A DNA stretch of 14,502 bases from Sulfurimonas sp. (GCF_023229025.1 NZ_JALOAA010000043.1:1-14502); one strand, 5' to 3'; positions 1 through 7,364 are shown, counted from the stretch's first letter. Made by a program: numbers and translations. The notes: a model not told the origin generated them from the sequence alone.

Positions 1-116
1 TCGGCTGCTCTGTATTCAATAAAAGAGTTGTAAACAAAGTAGCTGCTCATTACAAACAGTACAATAATTGGTAAAAGACTTATCAGTCTTAATCTATTTT
101 TTAATCCAAGTTGCAT
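1..116 (-). CDS. N-terminus of a membrane sensor/signalling protein (partial)
   Basis: An open frame starts with ATG at 116 on the minus strand and runs off the window edge, giving 38 residues. It begins MQLGLKNRLRLISLLP, a basic stretch followed by a hydrophobic helix at about residues 11-31, then YNSFIEY. This is a signal-anchor start placing the following region in the periplasm. From memory, this N-terminus resembles Campylobacterota sensor proteins that carry a periplasmic nitrate/nitrite-sensing-like domain and cytoplasmic GGDEF/EAL or chemotaxis output, but the diagnostic part lies outside the window. The ribosome site AGAGGA sits in the last Arg-Gly codons of the upstream HPt gene, and only 3 bases separate the stop from this ATG. 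It is therefore almost certainly cotranscribed with the PAS and HPt genes. The coding call is firm; the family call is weak. Confidence 0.75.
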   Translation of the reverse strand, partial: MQLGLKNRLRLISLLPIIVLFVMSSYFVYNSFIEYRAA

Positions 117-119
117 CGT

Positions 120-1661
120 TTATCCTCTTTGGTTTGAGATTAAGTTTAATTTCGAGACTATATTTTTAATGAGAGCGCTAAGGGTTGTGTTGTCGCTAGA
201 GTTAATAATAGCCTTTAACTCGTCGTCAAAGTCATGAATTCTCATATTTTCACTCATTCCTCTTAATTTTACTGCAGCACTTTTACAAGCAGTTAGGTTC
301 TCTTTGTTGTCAGACTCTATCATTAAGTCACATAGCCCTTTAGCTTCATTTATGTAATCTTCAAACAGCTCATTAAAGCTCTCTATATCTAGACCCATCT
401 CTCTGGCAATTATGCTCTTGTCATAGGTGGATTCAGTATCCAAGGTACTCTCTATCTCTTCTGAGATTAATAAATCCTCATCAATAGCCTCATCTTCGAT
501 TGCTATATCTTGAGCTATAAACTCATCATCTGCTAGTTCAGGAATCTCAATGGAGTTTGGAACTTGAGAGTCATCAATAACTACATGTTCAGATGGGATA
601 TCCTCTTTTATAGATAGAACAAAATCATCATCATCAAGCTCTTTGCTCTTCTCTTCAATGGTCTCTTGCTCAATTGTTGTGCTATCTGCTTTAGAGAGTT
701 TGTCTATAATTTTGTAGAGTCTATCAAGATTTTTCTTTATAAGGTCGTAATCTTCTAGTGTATTGACTTTGCTTAACGCATCTAAAGCATCTTCTATTCT
801 TAGGTTTGCCGCAACACCTTTTAGTTTGTGAGATTGTATTTTTAAGTTGTCTAGCTCTGCATTTTCGGCCGATTCATAAAGGTCGTTTTTAAAGCTTTTT
901 GCTTGAGCAATAAAGTCTTGAATAAACTCTTCTACTAGATCAACAGGTAATCCAAGCTCCTCTGAAGCTGTTTTTGGATCGTAGATATAGTTTACAAAAG
1001 GATTCTCATCTTCACTCTCAATTAACTCTTTTTCCGGCTCCTTTGTAGCAACCTCTTTATTCTGTTGAAATTCAATTTCTTCAAAACTCAACTCAGGAGT
1101 AAAATCTTGCTCATCCTCTTCTATATCAACATCAAGAGAGAGGGTTTTTTCAAGATCTATTTTTGGAGTAGGTTCAATCTCTTCATGGTCGGGCTCATAT
1201 GGGTCAAAAGATATCTTAGGTTCACTGCTCTCTGGAGCTACCGGTGCATGGTAGAGCTCTTCGGGTAACGGCTGTGCTTTTGAGAGCGGCTTTTTAGCAA
1301 TATCTATAGAGATTTGCTCACTTTGGGCATCTGAGAGAGCTCTAATGTTTGGTAGATTTATTCTATATGCTTTCTCTGATGGGTTATCAACTAGGTAGAT
1401 TGTTTTAATATCTATAGAGGTAGTGTAGTTTTTGCCTTTGACATTAATTACTACTTTAGGATCTACACCGCTGTCGCTGCATATAATATAATCAATCCAG
1501 TGAACATGTTTAAAGTTATGTATGTAGCCCGGAGTTTTTACAAAAAGGTCTGAAAAATCATCTGCTTCATTTTGAAGTTCTGCCATATTAGAGAGTCCAA
1601 GAGCTCTTAAATAGCTCTCATCAATTCCTAAAAACTCTTTTTTGTGATTGTAGATTAACAT
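120..1661 (-). CDS. PAS-like protein with tandem HPt domains, second one degenerate
   Basis: This is a 513-residue cytoplasmic protein without membrane segments. Residues 1-110 look like a PAS-type fold (weak match by eye). Residues about 130-225 form an acidic Pro/Glu-rich linker. Residues about 228-325 are a histidine phosphotransfer (HPt) four-helix domain with the motif SHKLKGVAANL, placing the phospho-accepting His at 278. A second acidic linker covers 326-412. Residues about 413-510 repeat the HPt pattern (REMGLDIESFNELFEDYI...), but the equivalent motif reads AVKLRGMSENM, so Val464 replaces the histidine. HPt domains relay phosphate between response-regulator receivers, while the second domain can only bind or regulate. 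The ATG at 1661 has AAAGGG about 5 bases upstream, overlapping the PAS gene's stop codon region. The gene follows the PAS gene by 9 bases and precedes the membrane sensor by 3. No kinase or receiver domain is present, so the partner must be encoded elsewhere. Confidence 0.8.
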   Translation of the reverse strand: MLIYNHKKEFLGIDESYLRALGLSNMAELQNEADDFSDLFVKTPGYIHNFKHVHWIDYIICSDSGVDPKVVINVKGKNYTTSIDIKTIYLVDNPSEKAYRINLPNIRALSDAQSEQISIDIAKKPLSKAQPLPEELYHAPVAPESSEPKISFDPYEPDHEEIEPTPKIDLEKTLSLDVDIEEDEQDFTPELSFEEIEFQQNKEVATKEPEKELIESEDENPFVNYIYDPKTASEELGLPVDLVEEFIQDFIAQAKSFKNDLYESAENAELDNLKIQSHKLKGVAANLRIEDALDALSKVNTLEDYDLIKKNLDRLYKIIDKLSKADSTTIEQETIEEKSKELDDDDFVLSIKEDIPSEHVVIDDSQVPNSIEIPELADDEFIAQDIAIEDEAIDEDLLISEEIESTLDTESTYDKSIIAREMGLDIESFNELFEDYINEAKGLCDLMIESDNKENLTACKSAAVKLRGMSENMRIHDFDDELKAIINSSDNTTLSALIKNIVSKLNLISNQRG

Positions 1662-1670
1662 TTGAACCCT

Positions 1671-2063
1671 TTAGTTTGTTTTGCTATTTTTTTGTTGAAT
1701 GTTTTTTCTTGGAGAAGGTTTGCTAACTGATATAAATCCGGTCATCTGCTCTTGTTTATTGAAGATTGGGGCAATCTCAATGTCTACCCAGTAGTAACGT
1801 CCATCTTTGCGAAGATTTTTAATCATACCGTTGTAAACTTGACCGCTGTTTAAGGTTTTGTGCATTTTTTCAAAAGTGGTACTATCAGTATCCGGATGTC
1901 TAATTATGTCATGATTACTACCTAGCAGTTCATAGAGGGAATAACCGGATATTTCACAAAATTTTCTATTAACAAAAGTTATATTACCGTTTAAATCTGT
2001 TTGGCTGATGGCAACCTTGCCTTCATAGATATACTCTTCATCTTTTGGTATGACTTTGTCCAT
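1671..2063 (-). CDS. Soluble Aer/CetB-like PAS domain protein
   Basis: This 130-residue protein is essentially one PAS domain, with no transmembrane helix and no output domain. Landmarks are SQTDLNGNITFVNRKFCEISGYS at 20-42 (shown in the sequence as a typical PAS core), HDIIRHPDTD at 51-60, and KNLRKDGRYYWVDIEIAPI at 82-100. The RHPD signature matches the FAD-binding PAS of E. coli Aer, where Arg57, His58 and Asp60 lie in the same motif. Here they are Arg55, His56 and Asp58. The Aer Trp79 position is Tyr77 here. Free-standing PAS proteins of this kind (CetB in Campylobacter jejuni) partner with a membrane protein in energy taxis, so a redox-sensing role is inferred. It is the first gene of the signalling operon. 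AAAGG lies about 6 bases before the ATG, and TATATT or TATAAC on the minus strand at 2079-2096 could be its -10. The exact partner is unknown. Confidence 0.8.
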   Translation of the reverse strand: MDKVIPKDEEYIYEGKVAISQTDLNGNITFVNRKFCEISGYSLYELLGSNHDIIRHPDTDSTTFEKMHKTLNSGQVYNGMIKNLRKDGRYYWVDIEIAPIFNKQEQMTGFISVSKPSPRKNIQQKNSKTN

Positions 2064-2135
2064 GAAAAACCTTTTTACAATATAGTAAGTGTTATAAGTT
2101 GCACTAAATATAGCATTAATAAATTAAAAAAAAAC

Positions 2136-3938
2136 TTATTTATAAATATCTTTTATGATATTGGCATCTTTTATGTTTAAAACAGAACTTATGTCATCAA
2201 TGCTTACGGTTTTAAGTGCCTCAAATGTACCAAAATGTTTTATAAGCTTAACTATTTTTGCTTGCGATATGCCCTTTAACTCTAAAAGTTTACTCTGTTT
2301 ATCTAGTTTTAGTTTAGTTTTTTTATGAAAATTTATCGCGCATCTGTGGGCTTCATCTCTTAACTTTTGTACCCACTGAAGTCTTTTGTCACTCTCTTTG
2401 AGTCTAAAAGTATCATTTTTTGTGTGAATAATGTCGCTTGCTTTTCCTTTTGCACGATGAGCTTTACTATCTACTTTCTCTTTGGATATTGCAATAACAT
2501 CAAGAAAAATACCGTTTGATTCTAAAATATCTACCGCAAGATTTAGAAGTGTTGCTCCCCCATCTAAAACCCACAAATCAGGGGGAGAGTTTTTTGAAAA
2601 GCTCTCAACTCTTCTTGTTAGAGTCTCTCTCATCTGTGCGTACTCATCTCTCGCTTTTAAGTGATATGTTCTGTAGCTTTTTTTATCAAATACCCCGTTT
2701 TCATATACTGCCATAGCTCCGACTGTTGCAACTCCCGACATATGAGAGTTGTCAAATATCTCCACTCTAAGCGGAACTCTTTGTAGAGAAAAAAGCTCTT
2801 TTATCTCTTCTAATGCTATGCTCTTTTTCTGCTTTGCCTCTCGTCTTAAAAGCTCTTGGGCATTAATAAGAGCAAGTTCTATAAGCTGTTTTTTATCTCC
2901 TATTTTAGGAACTCTAATCTCTGCTTTTTTTTCAAATATAGTTGTAAGATAACTCTCTATAATCTTCCTGCCCTCAAAATCAGATGCTACTAAAATCGGC
3001 GCTATAATCGGGGGCTTGCCGCTTGAGTAAAAATCCATAACTACTCTTTGGTACAACTCATCTTCATCATACCCCTCATGCAGCTGTATATAGTCATGAG
3101 AGGAGGATATTATCTTGCCCTCTCGCATAAAAATCCTTACGACGACGGCTCTATTTTGGGTATGTTTGAGCACAAATATGTCATAATTTTCATCGCTTGC
3201 AAAATCTATCTCACTCTTAATCTCTGAACGACTTATTCGCTCGTATCTGTCCCTAATTTCGCCCGCCTCTTCAAATCTTAAATTTTGGGAATAAAAGAGC
3301 ATCTTCTCATGCAGTTTTTTCAAAAGTGTCTGTTTGTTTTGAATTAACTCTTTTGCTAAGTCAAGCTCTTTTGCATAAGCCTCTTTGGAGACATCTTTCT
3401 CACATGGTCCAAGACACTTATCTATTTGATAGTAGAGACAGAGTTTTTTTGATTTAAGAGACCCTTTCTTCTGCACAAGACGGCATATTTCATAGATAGA
3501 ATCCAAAATATCTCTTGCTCCTACAGAGTATGGACCGTAATATTTTATATCTGCAGACTTTATAATTTTTCTTGTTATCTCAAATCTAGGGTACTCTTTT
3601 GAGTTGTCTATATAGATATATGGGTATGTTTTGTCATCACGAAGAAGAATATTGTATTTTGGCATGAGCTGTTTTATAAGTGAATTTTCCAAAATTAATG
3701 CATCATGCTCAGAGTTTACCACTATGTAGTTCATAGAGACGGTTTGTGAAATCATTTGCGTGATTCTGCTTGATAGATTTGTATTTGGCATGAGCTTGGG
3801 GGTAAAGTTAAAGTAGCTTTTGACTCTTTTTGCCAGATTTTTTGCTTTTCCTATGTAAAGCAAGCGTCCCTCTTTGTCAAAATATTGGTAGATTCCGGCA
3901 GAGTCAGGCAGCTGTTTAATTATCTCTTCAAGCTTCAT
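2136..3938 (-). CDS. uvrC: Excinuclease ABC subunit C (UvrC)
   Basis: UvrC is the dual-incision nuclease of UvrABC nucleotide excision repair. The 600-residue product has the usual length. The N-terminal GIY-YIG nuclease (about 11-90) shows GIY 15-17, YIG 28-30 and Arg38, and makes the 3' cut. Four cysteines at 152, 167, 175 and 179 match the spacing of the Fe-S cluster cysteines described for E. coli UvrC. A UVR coiled region lies near 200-235. The RNase H-like half, which makes the 5' cut, carries FDNSH (Asp396), RDEY (Asp431), VLDGG (Asp459) and DEAHR (His531), the expected D-D-D-H set. Tandem helix-hairpin-helix sequence (551-600) ends the protein. All catalytic residues are present, so it should be functional. 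Its ATG overlaps the end of the upstream DciA-like gene by 11 bases, implying translational coupling. Confidence 0.97.
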   Translation of the reverse strand: MKLEEIIKQLPDSAGIYQYFDKEGRLLYIGKAKNLAKRVKSYFNFTPKLMPNTNLSSRITQMISQTVSMNYIVVNSEHDALILENSLIKQLMPKYNILLRDDKTYPYIYIDNSKEYPRFEITRKIIKSADIKYYGPYSVGARDILDSIYEICRLVQKKGSLKSKKLCLYYQIDKCLGPCEKDVSKEAYAKELDLAKELIQNKQTLLKKLHEKMLFYSQNLRFEEAGEIRDRYERISRSEIKSEIDFASDENYDIFVLKHTQNRAVVVRIFMREGKIISSSHDYIQLHEGYDEDELYQRVVMDFYSSGKPPIIAPILVASDFEGRKIIESYLTTIFEKKAEIRVPKIGDKKQLIELALINAQELLRREAKQKKSIALEEIKELFSLQRVPLRVEIFDNSHMSGVATVGAMAVYENGVFDKKSYRTYHLKARDEYAQMRETLTRRVESFSKNSPPDLWVLDGGATLLNLAVDILESNGIFLDVIAISKEKVDSKAHRAKGKASDIIHTKNDTFRLKESDKRLQWVQKLRDEAHRCAINFHKKTKLKLDKQSKLLELKGISQAKIVKLIKHFGTFEALKTVSIDDISSVLNIKDANIIKDIYK

Positions 3939-4386
3939 TTTTGTTGGCTTTTTTTATAATTTCTTGTATCGAGCGAATTAAAGAGTTTAGTTTTTCATCA
4001 TCTACATTTATATCAAAATCCCCGCTTGAGCGCTCCTTATAGACCTGTTTTATCTCTTTGTATTTTGGTGTGTTACTTTTGGGTGAATGCGTTACAAAAG
4101 CTTTTATCTCATCAAAAAGAGACTCGTTGCACTCTTGGCACTCAGAAGGCATGTGAAACTTTAAAGCACTTTTAATACTTTGTATATTATTATCAAACTC
4201 TTGTTTCCCGATGGGGTGATTAAATACGAAAAAAAGAGTTCTATTTTTTATATAGGCGAAGTTAATCATTCTCTGCACAGGCGGAGTAAACATTGATTGT
4301 ACGATTTTAATACATTTATAATAAGATAACTTAGAGAGTTGGGGTCTGCTTTGAAGAGAATTTATAATTTGACTAGCGTTTTTCAT
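3928..4386 (-). CDS. DciA/DUF721-like small protein upstream of uvrC
   Basis: This 152-residue soluble basic protein is only weakly recognisable. The region LSYYKCIKIVQSMFTPPVQ followed by the short beta stretch RTLFFVFNHPIGKQEFDNN (about 20-67) resembles the DUF721 core. In DciA that core recruits the replicative helicase DnaB. The rest is a CxxC pair (Cys83, Cys86) and a charged, probably flexible tail ending in a helix rich in Ile/Lys (about 131-150). DciA proteins are diverse and often carry extra tails, so this is an inference, not a firm identification. The gene ends inside uvrC (11-base overlap), linking replication or helicase loading with repair by position only. The ATG at 4386 lies inside the divergent lipoprotein reading frame and only a few bases downstream of a TATAAT, so the mRNA may have almost no 5' leader. 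Confidence 0.65.
   Translation of the reverse strand: MKNASQIINSLQSRPQLSKLSYYKCIKIVQSMFTPPVQRMINFAYIKNRTLFFVFNHPIGKQEFDNNIQSIKSALKFHMPSECQECNESLFDEIKAFVTHSPKSNTPKYKEIKQVYKERSSGDFDINVDDEKLNSLIRSIQEIIKKANKNEA
4293..4322 (+). promoter_or_regulatory. Promoter for the lipoprotein-nadB-nhaD operon
   Basis: TTGATT at 4293-4298 and a perfect TATAAT at 4317-4322 are separated by 18 bases, which fits a housekeeping sigma promoter. Transcription should start near 4329, about 20 bases before the chosen TTG start of the lipoprotein gene. The whole promoter lies inside the coding region of the divergent DciA-like gene. Inference from sequence pattern only. Confidence 0.6.
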
Positions 4387-4530
4387 ACGGCAATTATAGC
4401 AATGTTTTTGTTAAGTTTGAGTGGGTGTGGATATAAAGCCGATCCATACTATTTAGAAGAAGCACCGCAAAGTGATAAGAGTATAGAGTTTATTATCAAA
4501 AAAAGCGACAATAATGAAAGCAGCAGATGA
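4351..4530 (+). CDS. Small lipoprotein, LptM-like
   Basis: The predicted product is a 59-residue lipoprotein. MKRIYNL gives a basic n-region, then a hydrophobic stretch ends in the lipobox LSGC with Cys26 as the lipidated residue. The mature start CGYKADPYY resembles the CGLKGPLYF of E. coli LptM (YifL), a small outer-membrane lipoprotein that helps LptD fold and oxidise. Beyond that motif nothing is conserved, and the tail is charged and probably disordered. I chose TTG at 4351 because it gives a proper signal peptide and has GGGG six bases upstream. TTG at 4339 would add four residues, and ATG at 4402 would leave too short a signal peptide. The stop overlaps the nadB ATG (ATGA), indicating coupled translation. 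Its 5' end overlaps that of the divergent DciA-like gene by 36 bases. The lipoprotein is clear, the LptM relation tentative. Confidence 0.7.
   Translation: MKRIYNLTSVFHTAIIAMFLLSLSGCGYKADPYYLEEAPQSDKSIEFIIKKSDNNESSR
4393..4398 (-). promoter_or_regulatory. Likely -10 box for the DciA-like gene and uvrC
   Basis: On the minus strand a perfect TATAAT (4398 to 4393) is followed by GCCGT and then the ATG at 4386. With the usual 6-7 base distance, transcription would begin at or within a base or two of the start codon, giving a leaderless or near-leaderless mRNA. No convincing -35 is visible, which is normal in Campylobacterota. It lies inside the lipoprotein reading frame. Confidence 0.4.
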
Positions 4531-5978
4531 AATATGATGTAATAATTGTAGGTGCCGGAGTAGCAGGGCTCTATGCCGCTATGCATCTTCCACGCAGCAA
4601 AAAAGTTCTCATTATAAACAAAAGAGAGACTTTTAAGTGCAATAGTTTTTATGCGCAAGGTGGGATTGCTTTGGCAATTGATAAAGAGGATATTCCTCTA
4701 CACATAAAAGATACACTTGACGCAGGAGCGGGAATTTGCAACGAAGAGGCAGTAAAAGTTTTAAGTGAGAGTTCAAGAGCTATCATTGATGACCTCATAG
4801 CACGTGGATTTGAGTTTGATAGAGATAAAGATGGAAAACTGCTCTACACAAAGGAGGCGGCGCACTCCAAAGAACGCATACTTCATGCCGGCGGTGATGC
4901 GACAGGGCGTTACATGCACTACTTTTTGTTAAAACAGAATCCACACCCTATGCTTACTGATGCTAGAGTCGTAGATCTGCTTATAGAAGATGGTGAGTGC
5001 TACGGTGTTACAGTACTTGACCACAGAGAGAGCAGAAATATATATGCAGATAATGTAATAATCGCAAGCGGAGGAGTAGGCTCACTCTATGAGTACCATA
5101 CAAACGCTCCATGCATCAGTGCAGATATACAGGGTCTTTGTGTTTTAAAAGGGATAGAGCTTGCTGATATGGAGATGATGCAGTTTCATCCAACCGTCTA
5201 TGTTGACAACGACTCTGCTCAAAAACTGCTTTTAACAGAAGCCTTAAGAGGCGAGGGTGCTACCATAGAGGATGAAAAGGGAAGAAGATTTCTGTTTGAT
5301 TATGATGAGAGAGGCGAGCTTGCTTCAAGAGATATAGTAAGTAAGGCAATATATGACTATAATAAAAAAACGGGTATGCAGACATATCTCTCGTTTAAAA
5401 ATTTTGACCACGTCTACTTTACAAAGAGATTTCCAAATATTTATAAAAATCTTAGGCTTTTAGGTTTTGATGTTCCAAAGCAGAGAGTTCCGATTTCACC
5501 TGCTTTTCACTATGCAATAGGCGGAATTAAAACCGACATTAATGCAGCAGTACCTAATGTTAAATCTTTATATGCAATAGGTGAAGTTGCATCAACTAAG
5601 GTTCATGGTGCAAACAGATTAGCTTCAAACTCTCTTTTAGAGGGTCTTGTTTTTGCAAAACGCGCTGTAGATGATATGCTAAAAAAAGAGCATGTAAAAA
5701 GAGATGTCAAGTTTAGCGTTAGCGATGAGGTTATGAGTCTAAAGGAGGATAAAGCCAAAAAGAACCTTCTGCGTAAAATCATGTGGGAGAATGTATCTAT
5801 TGTAAGAACAAAAAAGGGTTTAAATAGCGCATTAAGTCAGATTAATGCTCTTTTAAAAGAAAAAATTGGTAAACTTCTTAAATTTCGTTTACTGACTGCA
5901 AGAGAGATTGTTGTTGCGGCATTAGCAAGAGATGAGTCAATCGGCGTACATTTTATAGAAAAGGATAGCAATGATTAA
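4527..5978 (+). CDS. nadB: L-aspartate oxidase (NadB)
   Basis: NadB is the FAD enzyme that oxidises L-aspartate to iminoaspartate, the first step of de novo NAD synthesis, and works with NadA (quinolinate synthase). The 483-residue protein begins with the dinucleotide-binding motif GAGVAG (9-14). It carries NSFYAQGGIA (39-48), Glu110 followed by AHSKERILHAGGDATG, QFHPT (His221), ALRGEGA, SRDIV (Arg268), FHYAIGG (His328) and HGANRLASNSLLEG (Arg364). These line up with the substrate-binding residues known in E. coli NadB. The usual C-terminal SRGLH-type motif is altered to SIGVHF (471-476), and the helical tail is compact. The ATG is embedded in the lipoprotein stop (ATGA), and the stop lies 8 bases into nhaD, so all three genes form one operon. 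nadA and nadC are not in this window. Confidence 0.96.
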   Translation: MKYDVIIVGAGVAGLYAAMHLPRSKKVLIINKRETFKCNSFYAQGGIALAIDKEDIPLHIKDTLDAGAGICNEEAVKVLSESSRAIIDDLIARGFEFDRDKDGKLLYTKEAAHSKERILHAGGDATGRYMHYFLLKQNPHPMLTDARVVDLLIEDGECYGVTVLDHRESRNIYADNVIIASGGVGSLYEYHTNAPCISADIQGLCVLKGIELADMEMMQFHPTVYVDNDSAQKLLLTEALRGEGATIEDEKGRRFLFDYDERGELASRDIVSKAIYDYNKKTGMQTYLSFKNFDHVYFTKRFPNIYKNLRLLGFDVPKQRVPISPAFHYAIGGIKTDINAAVPNVKSLYAIGEVASTKVHGANRLASNSLLEGLVFAKRAVDDMLKKEHVKRDVKFSVSDEVMSLKEDKAKKNLLRKIMWENVSIVRTKKGLNSALSQINALLKEKIGKLLKFRLLTAREIVVAALARDESIGVHFIEKDSND

Positions 5979-7353
5979 ATTGTTAATTATTATGTTTAGT
6001 TTTAGTTTTGCTTATGCAAGTTCAGGCGGTAGTGCGGAAGTTATTCCAAACTTAACGTTTACATGGGTCGGAATTGCAGCGCTAATTATATTTGTTATAG
6101 GATACTATTTTGTTGCAATGGAGGAGAAATATCATATAGATAAAGCTAAACCCGCTCTATTTATCGGTACTTTTATGTTTATATTAATAGCGATTTACTA
6201 TATGATAAATGAGCTTGACATGGGTCTTGTTCATACTCAGGCACAACATCTAATTCTTGAGATTGCTGAAATTTTCTTCTTCTTATTTGTTGCTATGACA
6301 TATATTGAGACGCTTATTCATATGAATGTATTTGAGAAGTTAAAATATAATCTTATCTCAAAAGGGTATAGCTACAGAAAACTTTTCTGGTTAACCGGTT
6401 TTTTAGCATTTTTTCTATCCCCAATTGCCGATAACTTAACAACTGCGCTTATACTCTCAACCGTGCTTATTACTATTGAGCGTAATAAAACATCGTTTTT
6501 AGTCCCAGGTGCTATAAATATAGTTGTTGCAGCAAATGCCGGCGGTGCATGGAGCCCGTTTGGGGATATTACCACTCTTATGGCTTGGACGGCAGGAAAA
6601 GGCGCATTTACAGACTTTATGTTTCTCTTTCCGGCATCAATTGGAGGCTATTTAGTCACTGCCTTTTTGTTAAGCAGGTTTGTGCCTGAAACTCAGCCTG
6701 ATTTTGATGTATCAACCGAAAAAGTTCCTGAATTAATGCAGGGCTCTAGAAATGTAATTGCTCTTGGTATAATTACAATAGCTTCCGCAGTTCTTTCTCA
6801 TCAGCTTCTTCATCTTCCGGCTATGTGGGGTATGATGTTTGGTTTGGCTCTCTTAAAACTTTATCAGTACAGACTTAAGAGAAAGTATAACTCTCGTCTT
6901 AATATATTTGAATCGATGAGTAAGATTGAGAACAATACGCTTCTCTTTTTCTTCGGAATACTTGCTGCTGTTGGAGCTCTTTACTTTATAGGTTGGCTAG
7001 GACTTGCCGCCGTAGTTTACGATCCATCTGTTTTAGGTCCTACATGGTCAAACATAGGTGTCGGTTTTCTCTCGGCAATTGTCGATAATGTTCCTGTAAT
7101 GTCGGCAGTTCTTAAAGCAAGCCCTGAAATGGGACTTGATCAGTGGATGCTTGTAACCTTAGCAGCTGGAGTAGGTGGATCAATGATATCCTTTGGTTCA
7201 GCTGCAGGAGTCGGTGTTATGGGTAAACTCCCGGGCATCTACACTTTTGGTGCACATATGAGATATGCATGGACTATAGTTATAGGTTATTTTGTCTCTA
7301 TTGCTATCTGGTATGTTCAGTATGAAGTGTTAGGCTTCTATATTAAACATTAA
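5971..7353 (+). CDS. nhaD: NhaD-type Na+/H+ antiporter
   Basis: NhaD exports Na+ (or Li+) in exchange for protons across the inner membrane and helps keep pH and sodium balance. The 460-residue protein starts with a cleavable-looking hydrophobic segment (residues 1-17, ending AYA) and then has roughly a dozen membrane spans. Family landmarks are EEKYHIDKAKPAL (51-63), SPIADNLTTAL (150-160), NIVVAANAGGAWSPFGDITT (183-202) and AIVDNVPVMSA (369-379). Asp154, Asn155, Asn189, Asp199, Thr201 and Thr202 coincide in numbering with polar residues that I recall as required in Vibrio cholerae NhaD. The GSAAGVGVMGKLPGIYTF stretch (409-426) is also typical. The start overlaps nadB by 8 bases. NhaD commonly occurs in marine and haloalkaline bacteria, which fits a marine host. 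No Na+-dependent regulator is visible nearby. Confidence 0.92.
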   Translation: MIKLLIIMFSFSFAYASSGGSAEVIPNLTFTWVGIAALIIFVIGYYFVAMEEKYHIDKAKPALFIGTFMFILIAIYYMINELDMGLVHTQAQHLILEIAEIFFFLFVAMTYIETLIHMNVFEKLKYNLISKGYSYRKLFWLTGFLAFFLSPIADNLTTALILSTVLITIERNKTSFLVPGAINIVVAANAGGAWSPFGDITTLMAWTAGKGAFTDFMFLFPASIGGYLVTAFLLSRFVPETQPDFDVSTEKVPELMQGSRNVIALGIITIASAVLSHQLLHLPAMWGMMFGLALLKLYQYRLKRKYNSRLNIFESMSKIENNTLLFFFGILAAVGALYFIGWLGLAAVVYDPSVLGPTWSNIGVGFLSAIVDNVPVMSAVLKASPEMGLDQWMLVTLAAGVGGSMISFGSAAGVGVMGKLPGIYTFGAHMRYAWTIVIGYFVSIAIWYVQYEVLGFYIKH

Positions 7354-7364
7354 TCTTAATTATT

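Noticed and set aside
2121..2152. T-run and weak palindrome after the uvrC stop on the minus strand (possible terminator)
   Set aside because: The TTTATAAA-type palindrome is all A/T, and a stable stem is not possible. The T-run is expected in such AT-rich DNA. uvrC may simply read through into the PAS operon or end by Rho.
2482..2952. Three open frames of 60-67 codons on the plus strand inside uvrC
   Set aside because: They lie opposite the conserved catalytic half of UvrC, have low-complexity Ser/Phe-rich products and no ribosome sites, and so look like antisense shadows.
4449..4658. 69-codon minus-strand frame across the lipoprotein-nadB junction
   Set aside because: It overlaps the NadB nucleotide-binding motif and the lipoprotein tail in antisense, with no recognisable protein features apart from hydrophobicity caused by A/T-rich codons.
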